This document shows positions 7,967-15,798 of a stretch of DNA of 22,615 nucleotides, one piece after another. The position numbers were made by a program, and so were the translations under genes. Below the pieces are notes generated by a model. It ran no database searches and was not told where the DNA came from. It worked only from the letters and a program-made list of their open reading frames with translations. Source of the stretch: Crocosphaera chwakensis CCY0110 (lineage in GTDB: Bacteria; Cyanobacteriota; Cyanobacteriia; Cyanobacteriales; Microcystaceae). Position 1 is the first letter of the stretch. Every line of letters begins with the position of its first letter. The stretch lies in assembly GCF_000169335.1 (NCBI RefSeq), contig NZ_AAXW01000072.1:1-22615 (forward strand), given 5' to 3'.

Positions 7967-8268
7967 GTGTAAAAATTAATGACAAGGAAAAATTAACCCA
8001 TCAATCGCCTCACTTAGGAGTTCGGAGTCATGATTTTAGAAACGAGATCCTGAAGGTTTGAGACTTGTCAGTTGGTTAGTTATCTATCAATTTTCTAATA
8101 TTGAACTCAGGTATCAATAACCTTAATTTTCTTAGGTCAAAATAAGGATAACTTTAGATGTCTAGCTTAAAATAATCTAAAAGATGGTGCTATACTAACA
8201 AAACTATTTAATGATAATTTATTAAACAATTATCTCCGCATTAGCTATACTTTTTCCATCCTCAAAAC
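7967..8268. other. Intergenic region before guaA
   Basis: I see no gene here. A short GGAGTTCGGAGTCA sequence (8017-8030) shares TTCGGAGT with the ribD-amt gap (4502-4522), possibly a remnant of a short repeat. The guaA promoter candidates are at the right-hand end. Confidence 0.4.
8188..8196 (+). promoter_or_regulatory. Candidate extended -10 promoter of guaA
   Basis: TGCTATACT is an extended -10 element (TG, one base, TATACT), which would give a 5' leader of roughly 65 bases. A second AGCTATACT at 8243-8251 would give a very short leader. No clear -35 hexamer belongs to either. Confidence 0.4.
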
Positions 8269-9897
8269 GTGACTACTCAAACTTCTTCCCTTCCCAATAA
8301 ACCAGAGACTTTACCCACCAATACCCTTGATAAAAGTCTCGATCGCCAAATGATAGTTATCCTTGATTTTGGTTCTCAATACTCAGAATTAATTGCCCGT
8401 CGCATTCGAGAAACCCAAGTCTATTCTGAAGTTCTCTCTTATCGCACAACAGCCGAAAAATTACGCCAACTTAATCCCAAAGGTATTATACTATCGGGGG
8501 GACCTAACTCGGTCTATGACAATCGCGCTCCTCAATGCGATCCTGATATTTGGGAGTTAGGTATTCCCGTATTAGGGGTTTGCTACGGAATGCAGTTAAT
8601 GGTTAAACAACTTGGGGGACAAGTTGAAAAAGCGGTACGGGGAGAATATGGTAAAGCATCCCTGCGTATCGATGACCCCACAGACTTATTAACTAATGTA
8701 GAAGACGGTTCAATCATGTGGATGAGTCATGGAGACTCTTGTACTCGTCTTCCTGAGGGCTTCTCTATTTTAGCCCATACCGAGAATACCCTATGTGCTG
8801 CGATCGCTGATCATGAAAAGAAACTCTTTGGGGTACAATTTCATCCTGAAGTCGTTCACTCGGTAGATGGGATCGCCCTTATTCGTAATTTTGTTTATCA
8901 TATTTGTGAATGTGAACCCACCTGGACAACAGAAGCGTTTGTCGATGAAACTATTCGTGAAATTCGGGCTAAAGTAAGGGATAAACGAGTATTACTTGCT
9001 TTATCTGGCGGTGTGGACTCTTCTACCCTGGCCTTTTTATTACATCAGGCCATTGGAGATAATTTAACCTGTATGTTTATCGATCAAGGATTTATGCGGA
9101 AAGGGGAACCTGAACGCCTCATGGACATATTTGATAAACAGTTTCATATCCCTGTAGAATATGTTAATGCTCGCGATCGCTTTTTAAAACAACTCGAAGG
9201 CGTAATAGACCCAGAAAAAAAACGTCGTCTTATTGGCCATGAGTTTATCCAAGTGTTTGAAGAAGAATCAAAACGTCTAGGCCCCTTTGATTATTTAGCA
9301 CAAGGAACCCTCTACCCCGATGTGATCGAATCGGCAGATACCAATATTGACCCAAAAACAGGGGAACGGGTTGCCGTTAAGATTAAAAGTCACCACAATG
9401 TAGGCGGTTTACCCAAGGATTTACGATTTAAGTTAGTCGAACCCTTGCGAAAGTTATTTAAAGACGAAGTTCGCAAAGTTGGGCGTTCGATTGGGTTACC
9501 TGAAGAAATTGTACGCCGTCATCCCTTTCCCGGCCCGGGGTTAGCGATTCGTATTATTGGGGAAGTGACCTCAGAACGATTAAATATCTTACGAGACGCT
9601 GATTTTGTCGTACGGGACGAAATCGGTAAACAAGGAATGTACCATGACTTTTGGCAAGCATTTGCTGTTCTTTTACCCATTCGTAGCGTTGGAGTGATGG
9701 GAGATCAACGCACTTATGCCCACCCCATTGTACTCCGTCTCATTAGCAGTGAAGATGGCATGACCGCAGACTGGTCAAAAGTTCCTTACGACCTCTTAGA
9801 AACCATTTCTAATCGAATTGTCAACGAGGTGAAAGGGGTTAACCGTGTGGTTTATGATATCACCTCTAAACCCCCAGGAACTATTGAATGGGAGTAA
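8269..9897 (+). CDS. guaA: GMP synthase (glutamine-hydrolysing)
   Basis: GuaA converts XMP to GMP using glutamine and ATP, in the cytosol. The class I glutamine amidotransferase domain (about residues 28-220) has the nucleophile Cys105 in GVCYGMQLM and the catalytic His192/Glu194 in FHPEV. The ATP-pyrophosphatase domain follows, with P-loop SGGVDS at 246-251. The C-terminal dimerisation domain ends KPPGTIEWE, the usual family terminus. The length is 542 aa from a GTG at 8269; an ATG at 8350 (residue 28) is an alternative, but I recall cyanobacterial GuaA having this N-terminal extension beginning MTTQT. No Shine-Dalgarno precedes the GTG. The gene is monocistronic. Confidence 0.96.
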   Translation: MTTQTSSLPNKPETLPTNTLDKSLDRQMIVILDFGSQYSELIARRIRETQVYSEVLSYRTTAEKLRQLNPKGIILSGGPNSVYDNRAPQCDPDIWELGIPVLGVCYGMQLMVKQLGGQVEKAVRGEYGKASLRIDDPTDLLTNVEDGSIMWMSHGDSCTRLPEGFSILAHTENTLCAAIADHEKKLFGVQFHPEVVHSVDGIALIRNFVYHICECEPTWTTEAFVDETIREIRAKVRDKRVLLALSGGVDSSTLAFLLHQAIGDNLTCMFIDQGFMRKGEPERLMDIFDKQFHIPVEYVNARDRFLKQLEGVIDPEKKRRLIGHEFIQVFEEESKRLGPFDYLAQGTLYPDVIESADTNIDPKTGERVAVKIKSHHNVGGLPKDLRFKLVEPLRKLFKDEVRKVGRSIGLPEEIVRRHPFPGPGLAIRIIGEVTSERLNILRDADFVVRDEIGKQGMYHDFWQAFAVLLPIRSVGVMGDQRTYAHPIVLRLISSEDGMTADWSKVPYDLLETISNRIVNEVKGVNRVVYDITSKPPGTIEWE

Positions 9898-9912
9898 ATA
9901 AATAGGTAACAG

Positions 9913-9933
9913 GGGTTTAGCAATGCTAAACCC
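9913..9933 (+). terminator. Hairpin terminator downstream of guaA
   Basis: A perfect 9-bp stem GGGTTTAGC/GCTAAACCC with a 3-base loop (AAT) lies 15 bases after the guaA stop. It is followed by TTACTATTTTC, a poor U-tract, so termination may be only partial. Confidence 0.65.
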
Positions 9934-10130
9934 TTACTATTTTCAGGAAAGCAAAAAATGAGTGATTGCAAAAAGAATGAAAGCCATTTGGTCAGAGCTT
10001 AAGGTGATGAAAATAGGATAATGGAGAGAGAGAAATCAGAAAAACTTGCAACTAATCTGAGAATTACGTTAAATTTAGTTAAGTTGGATCTGCAAATTAA
10101 GCAAAATTCCGATGTTTTATCTTTAACTTC

Positions 10131-10158
10131 TTGACAAAAGAAGCATTTTGTATTAAAG
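10131..10158 (+). promoter_or_regulatory. Candidate promoter of ftsH2
   Basis: A perfect -35 hexamer TTGACA (10131-10136) is followed by AT-rich candidate -10 elements: TATTAA at spacing 14, or TAAAGA at spacing 17. It lies 60 bases upstream of the ftsH start. The -10 choice is unclear. Confidence 0.35.
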
Positions 10159-10195
10159 AAATCAATTTTTGATAACTTACGAGAAACTTTAACCT

Positions 10196-12082
10196 ATGAA
10201 AATATCTTGGAGAACCCTATTACTCTGGACTGTACCACTTCTAGTGGTGGGTTTTTTCCTCTGGCAAGGGGCTTTCCCTTCTGCTTCAACCCAGATGGGC
10301 AATAACACAGCTAACACCCGTATGACTTACGGGCGTTTCTTAGAATATTTAGATGCTGGCCGTATCCTCAGTGTGGATCTCTATGAAGGAGGACGCACTG
10401 CTATTGTACAAGCTGTAGACCCTGAAATTGAAGATCGGGTACAAAGATCGCGGGTTGATCTTCCCATGAATGCCCCTGACTTAGTGGCTAAGTTACGTAA
10501 ATCTGATGTACAGCTAGAATCTCATCCTGTTCGCAATGAAGGAGCATTATGGGGCTTTTTGGGCAATTTATTATTCCCTATTCTCCTCATTGGGGCTTTA
10601 TTCTTCCTCTTCCGTCGTTCTAGCAATATGCCAGGGGGACCAGGCCAGGCCATGAATTTTGGTAAGTCTAAGGCTCGTTTTCAAATGGAAGCGAAAACCG
10701 GCATCATGTTCGATGATGTGGCCGGTATCGATGAAGCGAAAGAAGAATTACAAGAAGTTGTCACCTTCTTAAAACAACCGGAACGTTTCACCGCTGTTGG
10801 GGCGCGTATTCCTAAAGGGGTGTTATTAGTGGGACCTCCAGGAACGGGTAAAACCCTCTTAGCGAAGGCGATCGCAGGAGAAGCTGGTGTTCCCTTCTTC
10901 AGCATCTCTGGTTCTGAGTTCGTGGAAATGTTTGTTGGTGTGGGTGCGTCTCGTGTTCGTGATTTATTCAAAAAAGCCAAAGAAAACGCCCCTTGTCTCA
11001 TCTTTATCGATGAAATTGACGCAGTAGGTCGTCAACGGGGTGCTGGGATCGGTGGCGGTAACGATGAACGGGAACAAACCCTAAACCAGTTATTAACGGA
11101 AATGGACGGGTTTGAAGGCAATACCGGTATTATCATTATTGCTGCCACTAACCGTCCTGATGTTCTTGACTCTGCGTTAATGCGTCCTGGCCGTTTTGAC
11201 CGTCAGGTTATCGTAGATGCGCCTGATTTCAAAGGACGACTCGAAATCTTAGAAGTTCACGCCCGTAACAAAAAATTAGCCCCGGATGTCTCCATTGAAT
11301 CCATCGCTCGTCGGACTCCTGGGTTTAGTGGTGCTGATTTAGCGAACTTACTCAACGAAGCAGCTATTTTAACCGCCCGTCGTCGTAAAGAAGCTATTAC
11401 CCTCTTAGAAATTGACGACGCAGTTGATCGGGTGGTTGCTGGTATGGAAGGAACTCCTTTAGTAGATAGCAAGAGTAAGCGTCTCATTGCTTATCATGAA
11501 GTTGGCCATGCCATTGTCGGAACCTTAGTGAAGGATCATGATCCCGTACAGAAAGTAACCTTAATCCCCCGTGGACAGGCCCAAGGGTTAACTTGGTTTA
11601 CTCCTAACGAAGAACAAGGATTAACCACTAAATCGCAACTAATGGCCCGTATTGCTGGTGCTTTAGGGGGTCGTGCAGCCGAAGAAGAAGTATTCGGTCA
11701 TGATGAGGTAACCACTGGTGCTGGTGGCGATCTACAGCAGGTTACAGAAATGGCTCGTCAGATGGTAACTCGTTTCGGAATGAGTGAGTTAGGTCCTCTA
11801 TCCTTAGAAAGTTCTTCTGGGGAAGTCTTCTTAGGGGGTGGTTTAATGAACCGTTCCGAATATTCAGAAGAAGTAGCCACGAAAATTGATAGTCAGGTTC
11901 GCACCTTAGCTGAAGAAGGCCATCAATTAGCCCGTCAAATTATTCGCGATAACCGTGAGGTGATTGATCGCTTGGTGGAATTATTAATTGAAAAGGAAAC
12001 TATCGATGGAAAAGAATTTCGTCAAATTGTGGCTGAATACACCCATGTTCCTGAAAAAGAACAGTTTGTGCCTCAGCTATAA
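10196..12082 (+). CDS. ftsH: ATP-dependent zinc metalloprotease FtsH (FtsH2 type)
   Basis: This 628-aa membrane protease has two N-terminal membrane segments (about residues 7-24 and 118-140) flanking a lumenal domain. An AAA+ domain follows, with Walker A GPPGTGKT (213-220) and Walker B LIFIDEID, the second region of homology NRPDVLDSALMRPGRFD, and the zinc-protease motif HEVGH (434-438). The sequence (MKISWRTLLLW, SVDLYEGGRTAIVQ, RRSSNMPGGPGQAMNF) is closest in my memory to Synechocystis Slr0228 (FtsH2). That protein forms a heterohexamer with FtsH3 in thylakoids and degrades damaged D1 during photosystem II repair. The gene is flanked by a TTGACA promoter candidate and a strong terminator. 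A HIP1 site lies at 10868-10875. Confidence 0.96.
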   Translation: MKISWRTLLLWTVPLLVVGFFLWQGAFPSASTQMGNNTANTRMTYGRFLEYLDAGRILSVDLYEGGRTAIVQAVDPEIEDRVQRSRVDLPMNAPDLVAKLRKSDVQLESHPVRNEGALWGFLGNLLFPILLIGALFFLFRRSSNMPGGPGQAMNFGKSKARFQMEAKTGIMFDDVAGIDEAKEELQEVVTFLKQPERFTAVGARIPKGVLLVGPPGTGKTLLAKAIAGEAGVPFFSISGSEFVEMFVGVGASRVRDLFKKAKENAPCLIFIDEIDAVGRQRGAGIGGGNDEREQTLNQLLTEMDGFEGNTGIIIIAATNRPDVLDSALMRPGRFDRQVIVDAPDFKGRLEILEVHARNKKLAPDVSIESIARRTPGFSGADLANLLNEAAILTARRRKEAITLLEIDDAVDRVVAGMEGTPLVDSKSKRLIAYHEVGHAIVGTLVKDHDPVQKVTLIPRGQAQGLTWFTPNEEQGLTTKSQLMARIAGALGGRAAEEEVFGHDEVTTGAGGDLQQVTEMARQMVTRFGMSELGPLSLESSSGEVFLGGGLMNRSEYSEEVATKIDSQVRTLAEEGHQLARQIIRDNREVIDRLVELLIEKETIDGKEFRQIVAEYTHVPEKEQFVPQL

Positions 12083-12099
12083 ACTAGCTTAGATATAAT

Positions 12100-12131
12100 A
12101 AAAAAGACGCGGGCGATCGCGTCTTTTTTTT
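12100..12131 (+). terminator. Rho-independent terminator of ftsH2 with HIP1 in the hairpin
   Basis: The stem AAAAAAGACGC pairs with GCGTCTTTTTT, and T's run to 12131. The HIP1 octamer GCGATCGC (12113-12120) forms part of the loop and the start of the right arm. It lies 17 bases after the ftsH stop. Confidence 0.9.
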
Positions 12132-12265
12132 ACTCACATCTTGCACCAGTACAAATAAACTCAATAGAAAAAAATCAATTCTAAGACAGTTAGAGTCAAA
12201 ATAAACCCCTATACCCTACACCCTTTCACTACTAGCCAATTTTAAACAAGATGCAAGATGTGAGT
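12132..12265. repeat. Perfect 14-bp inverted repeat bounding a 134-bp segment
   Basis: ACTCACATCTTGCA at 12132-12145 is repeated as its exact reverse complement at 12252-12265. The right arm is the end of a longer dispersed repeat (12167-12265, minus strand). The left arm is a second, partial copy of the same terminal module. The segment contains no ORF and could be a small non-autonomous element or a degraded pair of elements. Confidence 0.7.
12167..12265 (-). repeat. Copy 1 of a ~99-bp dispersed repeat
   Basis: Read on the minus strand, this segment aligns without gaps over 99 bases to 20881-20979, at about 64 identical positions by hand count. It starts ACTCACATCTTGCA, contains GGCTAGT near base 30, and has TTTATTTTGA and CTTAGAATTGATT near the other end. 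The middle is purine-rich and variable. Confidence 0.65.
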
Positions 12266-12455
12266 TTTACGTAAACATACTGTAAAGACAAGGATCATCT
12301 TTAGGTAGATGCCATTTTCCTAAGAGGGATATACTGTTTCTCGAACTCATAACGGTACACCTAAAATTCAACTTCTGACTTGGTGACTCCTAAAACTAGA
12401 AAACTTTGTACCTCACAAGTATGGGAAATGCTATATACTAATTTATTACCTCTTT

Positions 12456-13295
12456 TTAATTGTATTTATTAACCTCGATTAAATCTTTAAACTCATCAAA
12501 TTGAAAACTATTATTAGTCATATTGGTTCTTCCTTGTTCTTGTAATTGTTGGAAACAGGAAAACATAGAATTAGTAGAACTTAATAATCCTGATAAAGCA
12601 TAAGCAACCATCTTGAAGCCTATTTTTTCTAATTCTTCTAATGAGAAACAAGGTGTTTTTCCTCCTTCAATAATATTAGCCAGTAAAGGAACATCAGGAA
12701 AATAATTACTAATTTTTTCTAATTCTTCTCTAGTTTGAGGGGCTTCTATAAAGATGATATCTGCGCCAGCTTCTTGATATTTTTTCCCTCGATACAAGGC
12801 TTCTTCTAATCCATAAATAGCCCGTGCATCAGTTCTTCCTATGATGACTAAGTCACTGTTATTTCTAGTCTTGACTGCTGCCTTTATTTTCTTGACCATT
12901 TCTTCAGTTTCTATCACTTTTTTTCCTTCAAAATGTCCACATTTTTTAGGACATTCTTGATCTTCTAAGATAATACCTGCTGCCCCAAAACTAACAATAT
13001 CTTCTACCGTTCTTTGTACATTTAAAACATTTCCATACCCAGTATCTATATCACAAATAACAGGGATATCAACAGATTTAATAATATTTCTAACTTGATT
13101 TAACATTTCTGTTGCTGTTAAAAATCCCAGATCAGGCAGTCCTAATAAAGAAGCTGACATCCCAAAACCACTGGTAAAAATAAAAGAAAATTCTGCTTTT
13201 TGGGCCAACTTAGATCCAATACAATCATAAACAGCAGGAGCTGCTAGAATGCTAGGTTGATCTAATAGTTGACGTAACTTTTTAGCTGGTTTCAT
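12456..13295 (-). CDS. Isocitrate lyase/PEP mutase superfamily lyase
   Basis: This 279-aa single-domain TIM-barrel protein starts from the ATG at 13293-13295; a TTG at 13301 is less likely. Visible motifs are the metal-site CDIDTGYGN (D82, D84), EDQECPKKCGH with the lyase loop KKCGH (K117-H121), and GRTDA. The catalytic-type Cys119 points to a carbon-carbon lyase such as methylisocitrate or dimethylmalate lyase, or an oxaloacetate-acting relative, rather than a true PEP mutase. The protein is too short for a standard isocitrate lyase. The substrate is not determinable here. It is the last gene of a tight operon: the rfbC stop is 8 bases upstream and no Shine-Dalgarno is visible, suggesting translational coupling. 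Confidence 0.85.
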   Translation of the reverse strand: MKPAKKLRQLLDQPSILAAPAVYDCIGSKLAQKAEFSFIFTSGFGMSASLLGLPDLGFLTATEMLNQVRNIIKSVDIPVICDIDTGYGNVLNVQRTVEDIVSFGAAGIILEDQECPKKCGHFEGKKVIETEEMVKKIKAAVKTRNNSDLVIIGRTDARAIYGLEEALYRGKKYQEAGADIIFIEAPQTREELEKISNYFPDVPLLANIIEGGKTPCFSLEELEKIGFKMVAYALSGLLSSTNSMFSCFQQLQEQGRTNMTNNSFQFDEFKDLIEVNKYN

Positions 13296-13303
13296 AAACA
13301 ATT

Positions 13304-13849
13304 TTAATCAAATATTTCTGCTTCTTTAAAAGAAGAACCTTCTTGATCTTTTTTAGATAATTTGGGTTCATCCTTTAATTGCCAGTCGATGGAAAGATCG
13401 GGATCATTCCATAAAATACTTCTTTCATAGGGTGGGGCATAATAATTAGTGGTTTTGTATAAAAATTCAGCAACATCTGATAAGACAACAAACCCGTGGG
13501 CGAACCCTTCAGGAACCCAAAATTGACGTTTATTTTCTGCATTTAATAGACAACTTACCCATTGGCCAAAAGTCGAGGAACTTTTGCGGATATCCACAGC
13601 AACATCTAACACTTCACCCACCACAACACGGACTAATTTTCCTTGAGGTTGTTGAATTTGATAATGAAGTCCTCGCAGGACATTTTTTTGCGATCGCGAA
13701 TGATTATCCTGTACAAAATTTCGTTCTATTCCGGTTGCTTCTGTGAAAGCTTTTTGATTATAACTTTCATAAAAAAAACCGCGATCATCTCCAAACACAC
13801 GGGGTTCAATAATTACAACATCAGGGATTTTTGTTTGAATTACATTCAT
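13304..13849 (-). CDS. rfbC: dTDP-4-dehydrorhamnose 3,5-epimerase
   Basis: RfbC (RmlC) is the third enzyme of dTDP-L-rhamnose synthesis and acts in the cytosol to supply rhamnose for surface polysaccharides. The 181-aa cupin protein has the family landmarks FGDDRGFFYESYN, QDNHSRSQKNVLRGLHYQ (catalytic-type His62), GKLVRVVVGEVLDVAVDIRK, and FWVPEGFAHGF. The C-terminal part has LWNDPDLSIDWQL. The start ATG at 13847-13849 fits the family N-terminus. The genes for RmlA, RmlB and RmlD are not nearby. It lies between the YciO/TsaC-like gene (21-base gap) and the lyase (8-base gap), clearly in one transcript. A HIP1 site is inside at 13690-13697. Confidence 0.95.
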   Translation of the reverse strand: MNVIQTKIPDVVIIEPRVFGDDRGFFYESYNQKAFTEATGIERNFVQDNHSRSQKNVLRGLHYQIQQPQGKLVRVVVGEVLDVAVDIRKSSSTFGQWVSCLLNAENKRQFWVPEGFAHGFVVLSDVAEFLYKTTNYYAPPYERSILWNDPDLSIDWQLKDEPKLSKKDQEGSSFKEAEIFD

Positions 13850-13870
13850 AATTAATAACTGGTAACTAGA

Positions 13871-14524
13871 TTAAACTTCTACGGTTACCCAATTTTGTAA
13901 CGCTTCCCATCCCAAACCTTGACGAATAATTGAAGGAGGATCAGAAGTCATATCTAAAATAGTAGATACGTCAAAACCAGGTTCTAAACTATTATCAATA
14001 ATCATATCAACCTGACTTTCTAATATATCAAACAATCTAGCTTTTTCTAAGCCAATAGTAGGAAACTCTCCCTCTTCATCGGGTAAATGGGCAGAGGTAG
14101 AAATAATTGGATTATTTAATTCTGTTAAAATAGCTTGACAAATAGGATGATCAGGAACTCGAATCCCTGTGGTTTTTCGTTTAGGACTCATCACTAATTT
14201 TGGAACAGCTTTGGTAGCTGGTAATAGGAAAGTGTATGGACCAGGAATCACCCGTTTCATAATACGATAAGCTTCATCCGTTACCCCTGCATAGTCAGCA
14301 ATATTGGATAAGGAAGAACATAAAAACGTTAAAGGTTTATCATTGGATAATTGCTTTAATTGTCGCACCCGTTGCACAGCCGATTTACTATTAAGATCGC
14401 AACCGATCGCATACACTGTATCGGTAGGATATAACATGATCGCCCCTTTTCTCAGGGAATCACAGATTTCGTCGATGCGACGGGGTTGGGGGTTTTCGGG
14501 ATGAAGATCGTATAAAATAGCCAT
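13871..14524 (-). CDS. YciO/TsaC (Sua5-YrdC family) protein
   Basis: The 217-aa protein has the YrdC fold. Motifs are LYPTDTVYAIGCDL (31-44), the KxxxDKPLTFLC nucleotide/threonine-site segment (KP at 63-64), PGPYTFLL, TGIRVPDHP and STSAH. Family members make threonylcarbamoyl-AMP for the t6A37 modification of ANN-decoding tRNAs. The N-terminus MAILYDLHPENPQPRRI resembles the YciO branch, whose in-vivo role is less certain than that of TsaC. The ATG at 14522-14524 is preferred to an upstream TTG at 14536, which would overlap the larC start. It is the first gene of the rfbC operon. Its promoter must lie inside or beyond the start of larC, because only four bases separate the two start codons. 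Confidence 0.88.
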   Translation of the reverse strand: MAILYDLHPENPQPRRIDEICDSLRKGAIMLYPTDTVYAIGCDLNSKSAVQRVRQLKQLSNDKPLTFLCSSLSNIADYAGVTDEAYRIMKRVIPGPYTFLLPATKAVPKLVMSPKRKTTGIRVPDHPICQAILTELNNPIISTSAHLPDEEGEFPTIGLEKARLFDILESQVDMIIDNSLEPGFDVSTILDMTSDPPSIIRQGLGWEALQNWVTVEV

Positions 14525-14528
14525 AATT

Positions 14529-15314
14529 ATGACCAAAATAGCTTATTTAGACTGTGTAACCGGTATTGCTGGGAATATGTTTTTAGGGGCTTTAGTTGAT
14601 AGTGGTGTTCCTCTAGAATACTTGATTGAGCAACTCAAAGGGTTAAATATTGACCACGAATATGAGTTAAGTCAAGAAAAAGTACAACGCAAGGGACAAC
14701 AAGCCACTAAGGTTCATGTTGAATTATTGATAGAAGACTCCCATAAAAGCCACCATCATCATCATACCCCTGCCCGTTACTTACCTGAAATTGAGAGCAT
14801 GATTCAACAGGCTAATTTACCGTCACGGGTAACACAATGGAGTTTAGATATATTTCGTCGTTTAGCGGTTGCAGAATCGGCTGTACATGGTGTTAAACCG
14901 GAAAAGGTACATTTCCATGAAGTCGGGGCAACGGATGCCATTGTGGACATTGTAGGCACTTGTCTGGGGTTAGATTATTTAGACATAGATGAATTATACT
15001 GTTCAGCATTACCAACCGGTGGGGGAACAGTTTGGGCTGCCCATGGCCGTTTACCGGTGCCAGTTCCTGCGGTGTTGAAGTTATGGGAATCCCGACAAGT
15101 TCCTATTTATAGTAACAATATTGAGAAAGAATTAGTCACTCCTACAGGGGCTGCGATCGCTGTTACATTAGTTAAAAGTTTTGGTCAACCGCCTAATATG
15201 ATATTAGAAAAAGTCGGGTTAGGTGCCGGTTCACAAGACTTATCCTTACCTAATATTTTACGACTTTGGATAGGGGAAAGGATGACAGAAAAAAAAACAG
15301 TAATGTTGACATAG
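14529..15314 (+). CDS. larC: LarC nickel-insertion protein, N-terminal frame
   Basis: LarC (CTP-dependent nickel insertase) inserts nickel into the pincer cofactor of lactate racemase-type enzymes. This frame encodes 261 aa, and the start MTKIAYLDCVTGIAGNMFLG is the family N-terminus. A metal-binding-type histidine run (H75-H79) lies in the usual place, and HFHEVGATDAIVDIVG, LPTGGGTVWAAHGRLPVP and VTPTGAAIAV are characteristic. The frame ends at TAG 15312-15314 shortly after LPNILRLWIGE, where complete LarC proteins continue into the domain encoded by the next frame (-1). A -1 slip at 15290-15296 would yield one protein of about 407 aa (14529-15751), a normal LarC length. Without slippage a LarC1-only product results. 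Confidence 0.88.
   Translation: MTKIAYLDCVTGIAGNMFLGALVDSGVPLEYLIEQLKGLNIDHEYELSQEKVQRKGQQATKVHVELLIEDSHKSHHHHHTPARYLPEIESMIQQANLPSRVTQWSLDIFRRLAVAESAVHGVKPEKVHFHEVGATDAIVDIVGTCLGLDYLDIDELYCSALPTGGGTVWAAHGRLPVPVPAVLKLWESRQVPIYSNNIEKELVTPTGAAIAVTLVKSFGQPPNMILEKVGLGAGSQDLSLPNILRLWIGERMTEKKTVMLT
15290..15296 (+). promoter_or_regulatory. Candidate programmed -1 frameshift site in larC
   Basis: A run of nine A's (15289-15297) contains A AAA AAA in the right phase for the upstream frame (codons GAA AAA AAA ACA). A -1 slip continues as AAC AGT AAT into the downstream frame. AGGGG (15272-15276) and AAAGGA (15277-15282) lie 13 and 7 bases upstream, in the range in which an internal Shine-Dalgarno stimulates -1 shifting in E. 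coli dnaX. No clear downstream stem-loop was seen. Confidence 0.65.
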
Positions 15315-15751
15315 TTGCAGTATTAGAAACCCAAATAGACGATCTCAGTCCGCAAGTTTTTGGTTATTTATTTGATGTTTTATTGAATATTGGCGCGTTA
15401 GATGTATTTACTCAGTCAGTGATGATGAAAAAATCACGGCCAGGTATCTTATTAACGGTGATTTGTCCCGTTGATAAAATAGAAGTTTGTGAGACTATTA
15501 TTTTTAGAGAAACAACTACGTTAGGGATTCGTCAGTCGATTCAAAAACGTTCAATTTTAGACCGAGAAATTAAAACAGTCAAGACACAATATGGAGATAT
15601 TAGAGTTAAAATAGCCAGTCAAGGAAAAGGAGAAAATAAAACGATTATTAATGTACAACCAGAATATGAAGATTGTGCAACTATGGCTAGAGAGTATAAT
15701 CAACCTTTAACAAAAATCCAACAAATGGTATTAGATGCTTTTACTGATTAG
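15296..15751 (+). CDS. larC: LarC nickel-insertion protein, C-terminal frame
   Basis: This frame, -1 relative to the upstream one, encodes the remaining 151 aa of LarC. It opens NSNVDIVAVLETQIDDLSPQ, with ETQIDD as the typical start of the LarC C-terminal domain, then KKSRPGILLTVIC, RETTTLGIRQ and a C-terminal YEDCATMAREYNQPLTKIQQ. The frame overlaps the upstream frame from 15266, but only a TTG is available as a start there; the first ATG codons in this frame are around MMKKSRPG, deep inside the domain. Independent initiation therefore seems unlikely, and expression by fusion through the A-run is the simplest reading. A homopolymer sequencing error or a true disabling mutation would look the same. 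Confidence 0.85.
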   Translation, partial: NSNVDIVAVLETQIDDLSPQVFGYLFDVLLNIGALDVFTQSVMMKKSRPGILLTVICPVDKIEVCETIIFRETTTLGIRQSIQKRSILDREIKTVKTQYGDIRVKIASQGKGENKTIINVQPEYEDCATMAREYNQPLTKIQQMVLDAFTD

Positions 15752-15780
15752 TTTGGTCAATTAAACTCTCTTTTGCCTTA

Positions 15781-15798
15781 TCTACACTATTTTGTAGA
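15781..15798. terminator. Possible bidirectional terminator hairpin
   Basis: TCTACA/TGTAGA form a 6-bp stem around CTATTT in the 35-base gap between the convergent larC and desaturase genes, overlapping the desaturase stop. The U-tracts are poor, so this is weak. Confidence 0.3.

Noticed and set aside
4502..8030. TTCGGAGT shared between the gaps at 4502-4522 and 8017-8030
   Set aside because: Possibly remnants of a short tandem repeat family, but two copies of an 8-base match are too little to support a repeat feature.
10681..11487. Minus-strand frames of 106 and 76 codons
   Set aside because: Both are antisense shadows of the highly conserved ftsH coding sequence and carry no motif of their own.
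12200..12226. ACCCCTATACCCTACACCC as a possible microsatellite
   Set aside because: It is only an imperfect short run lying in the variable pyrimidine/purine-rich middle of the dispersed repeat; it is covered by that call.
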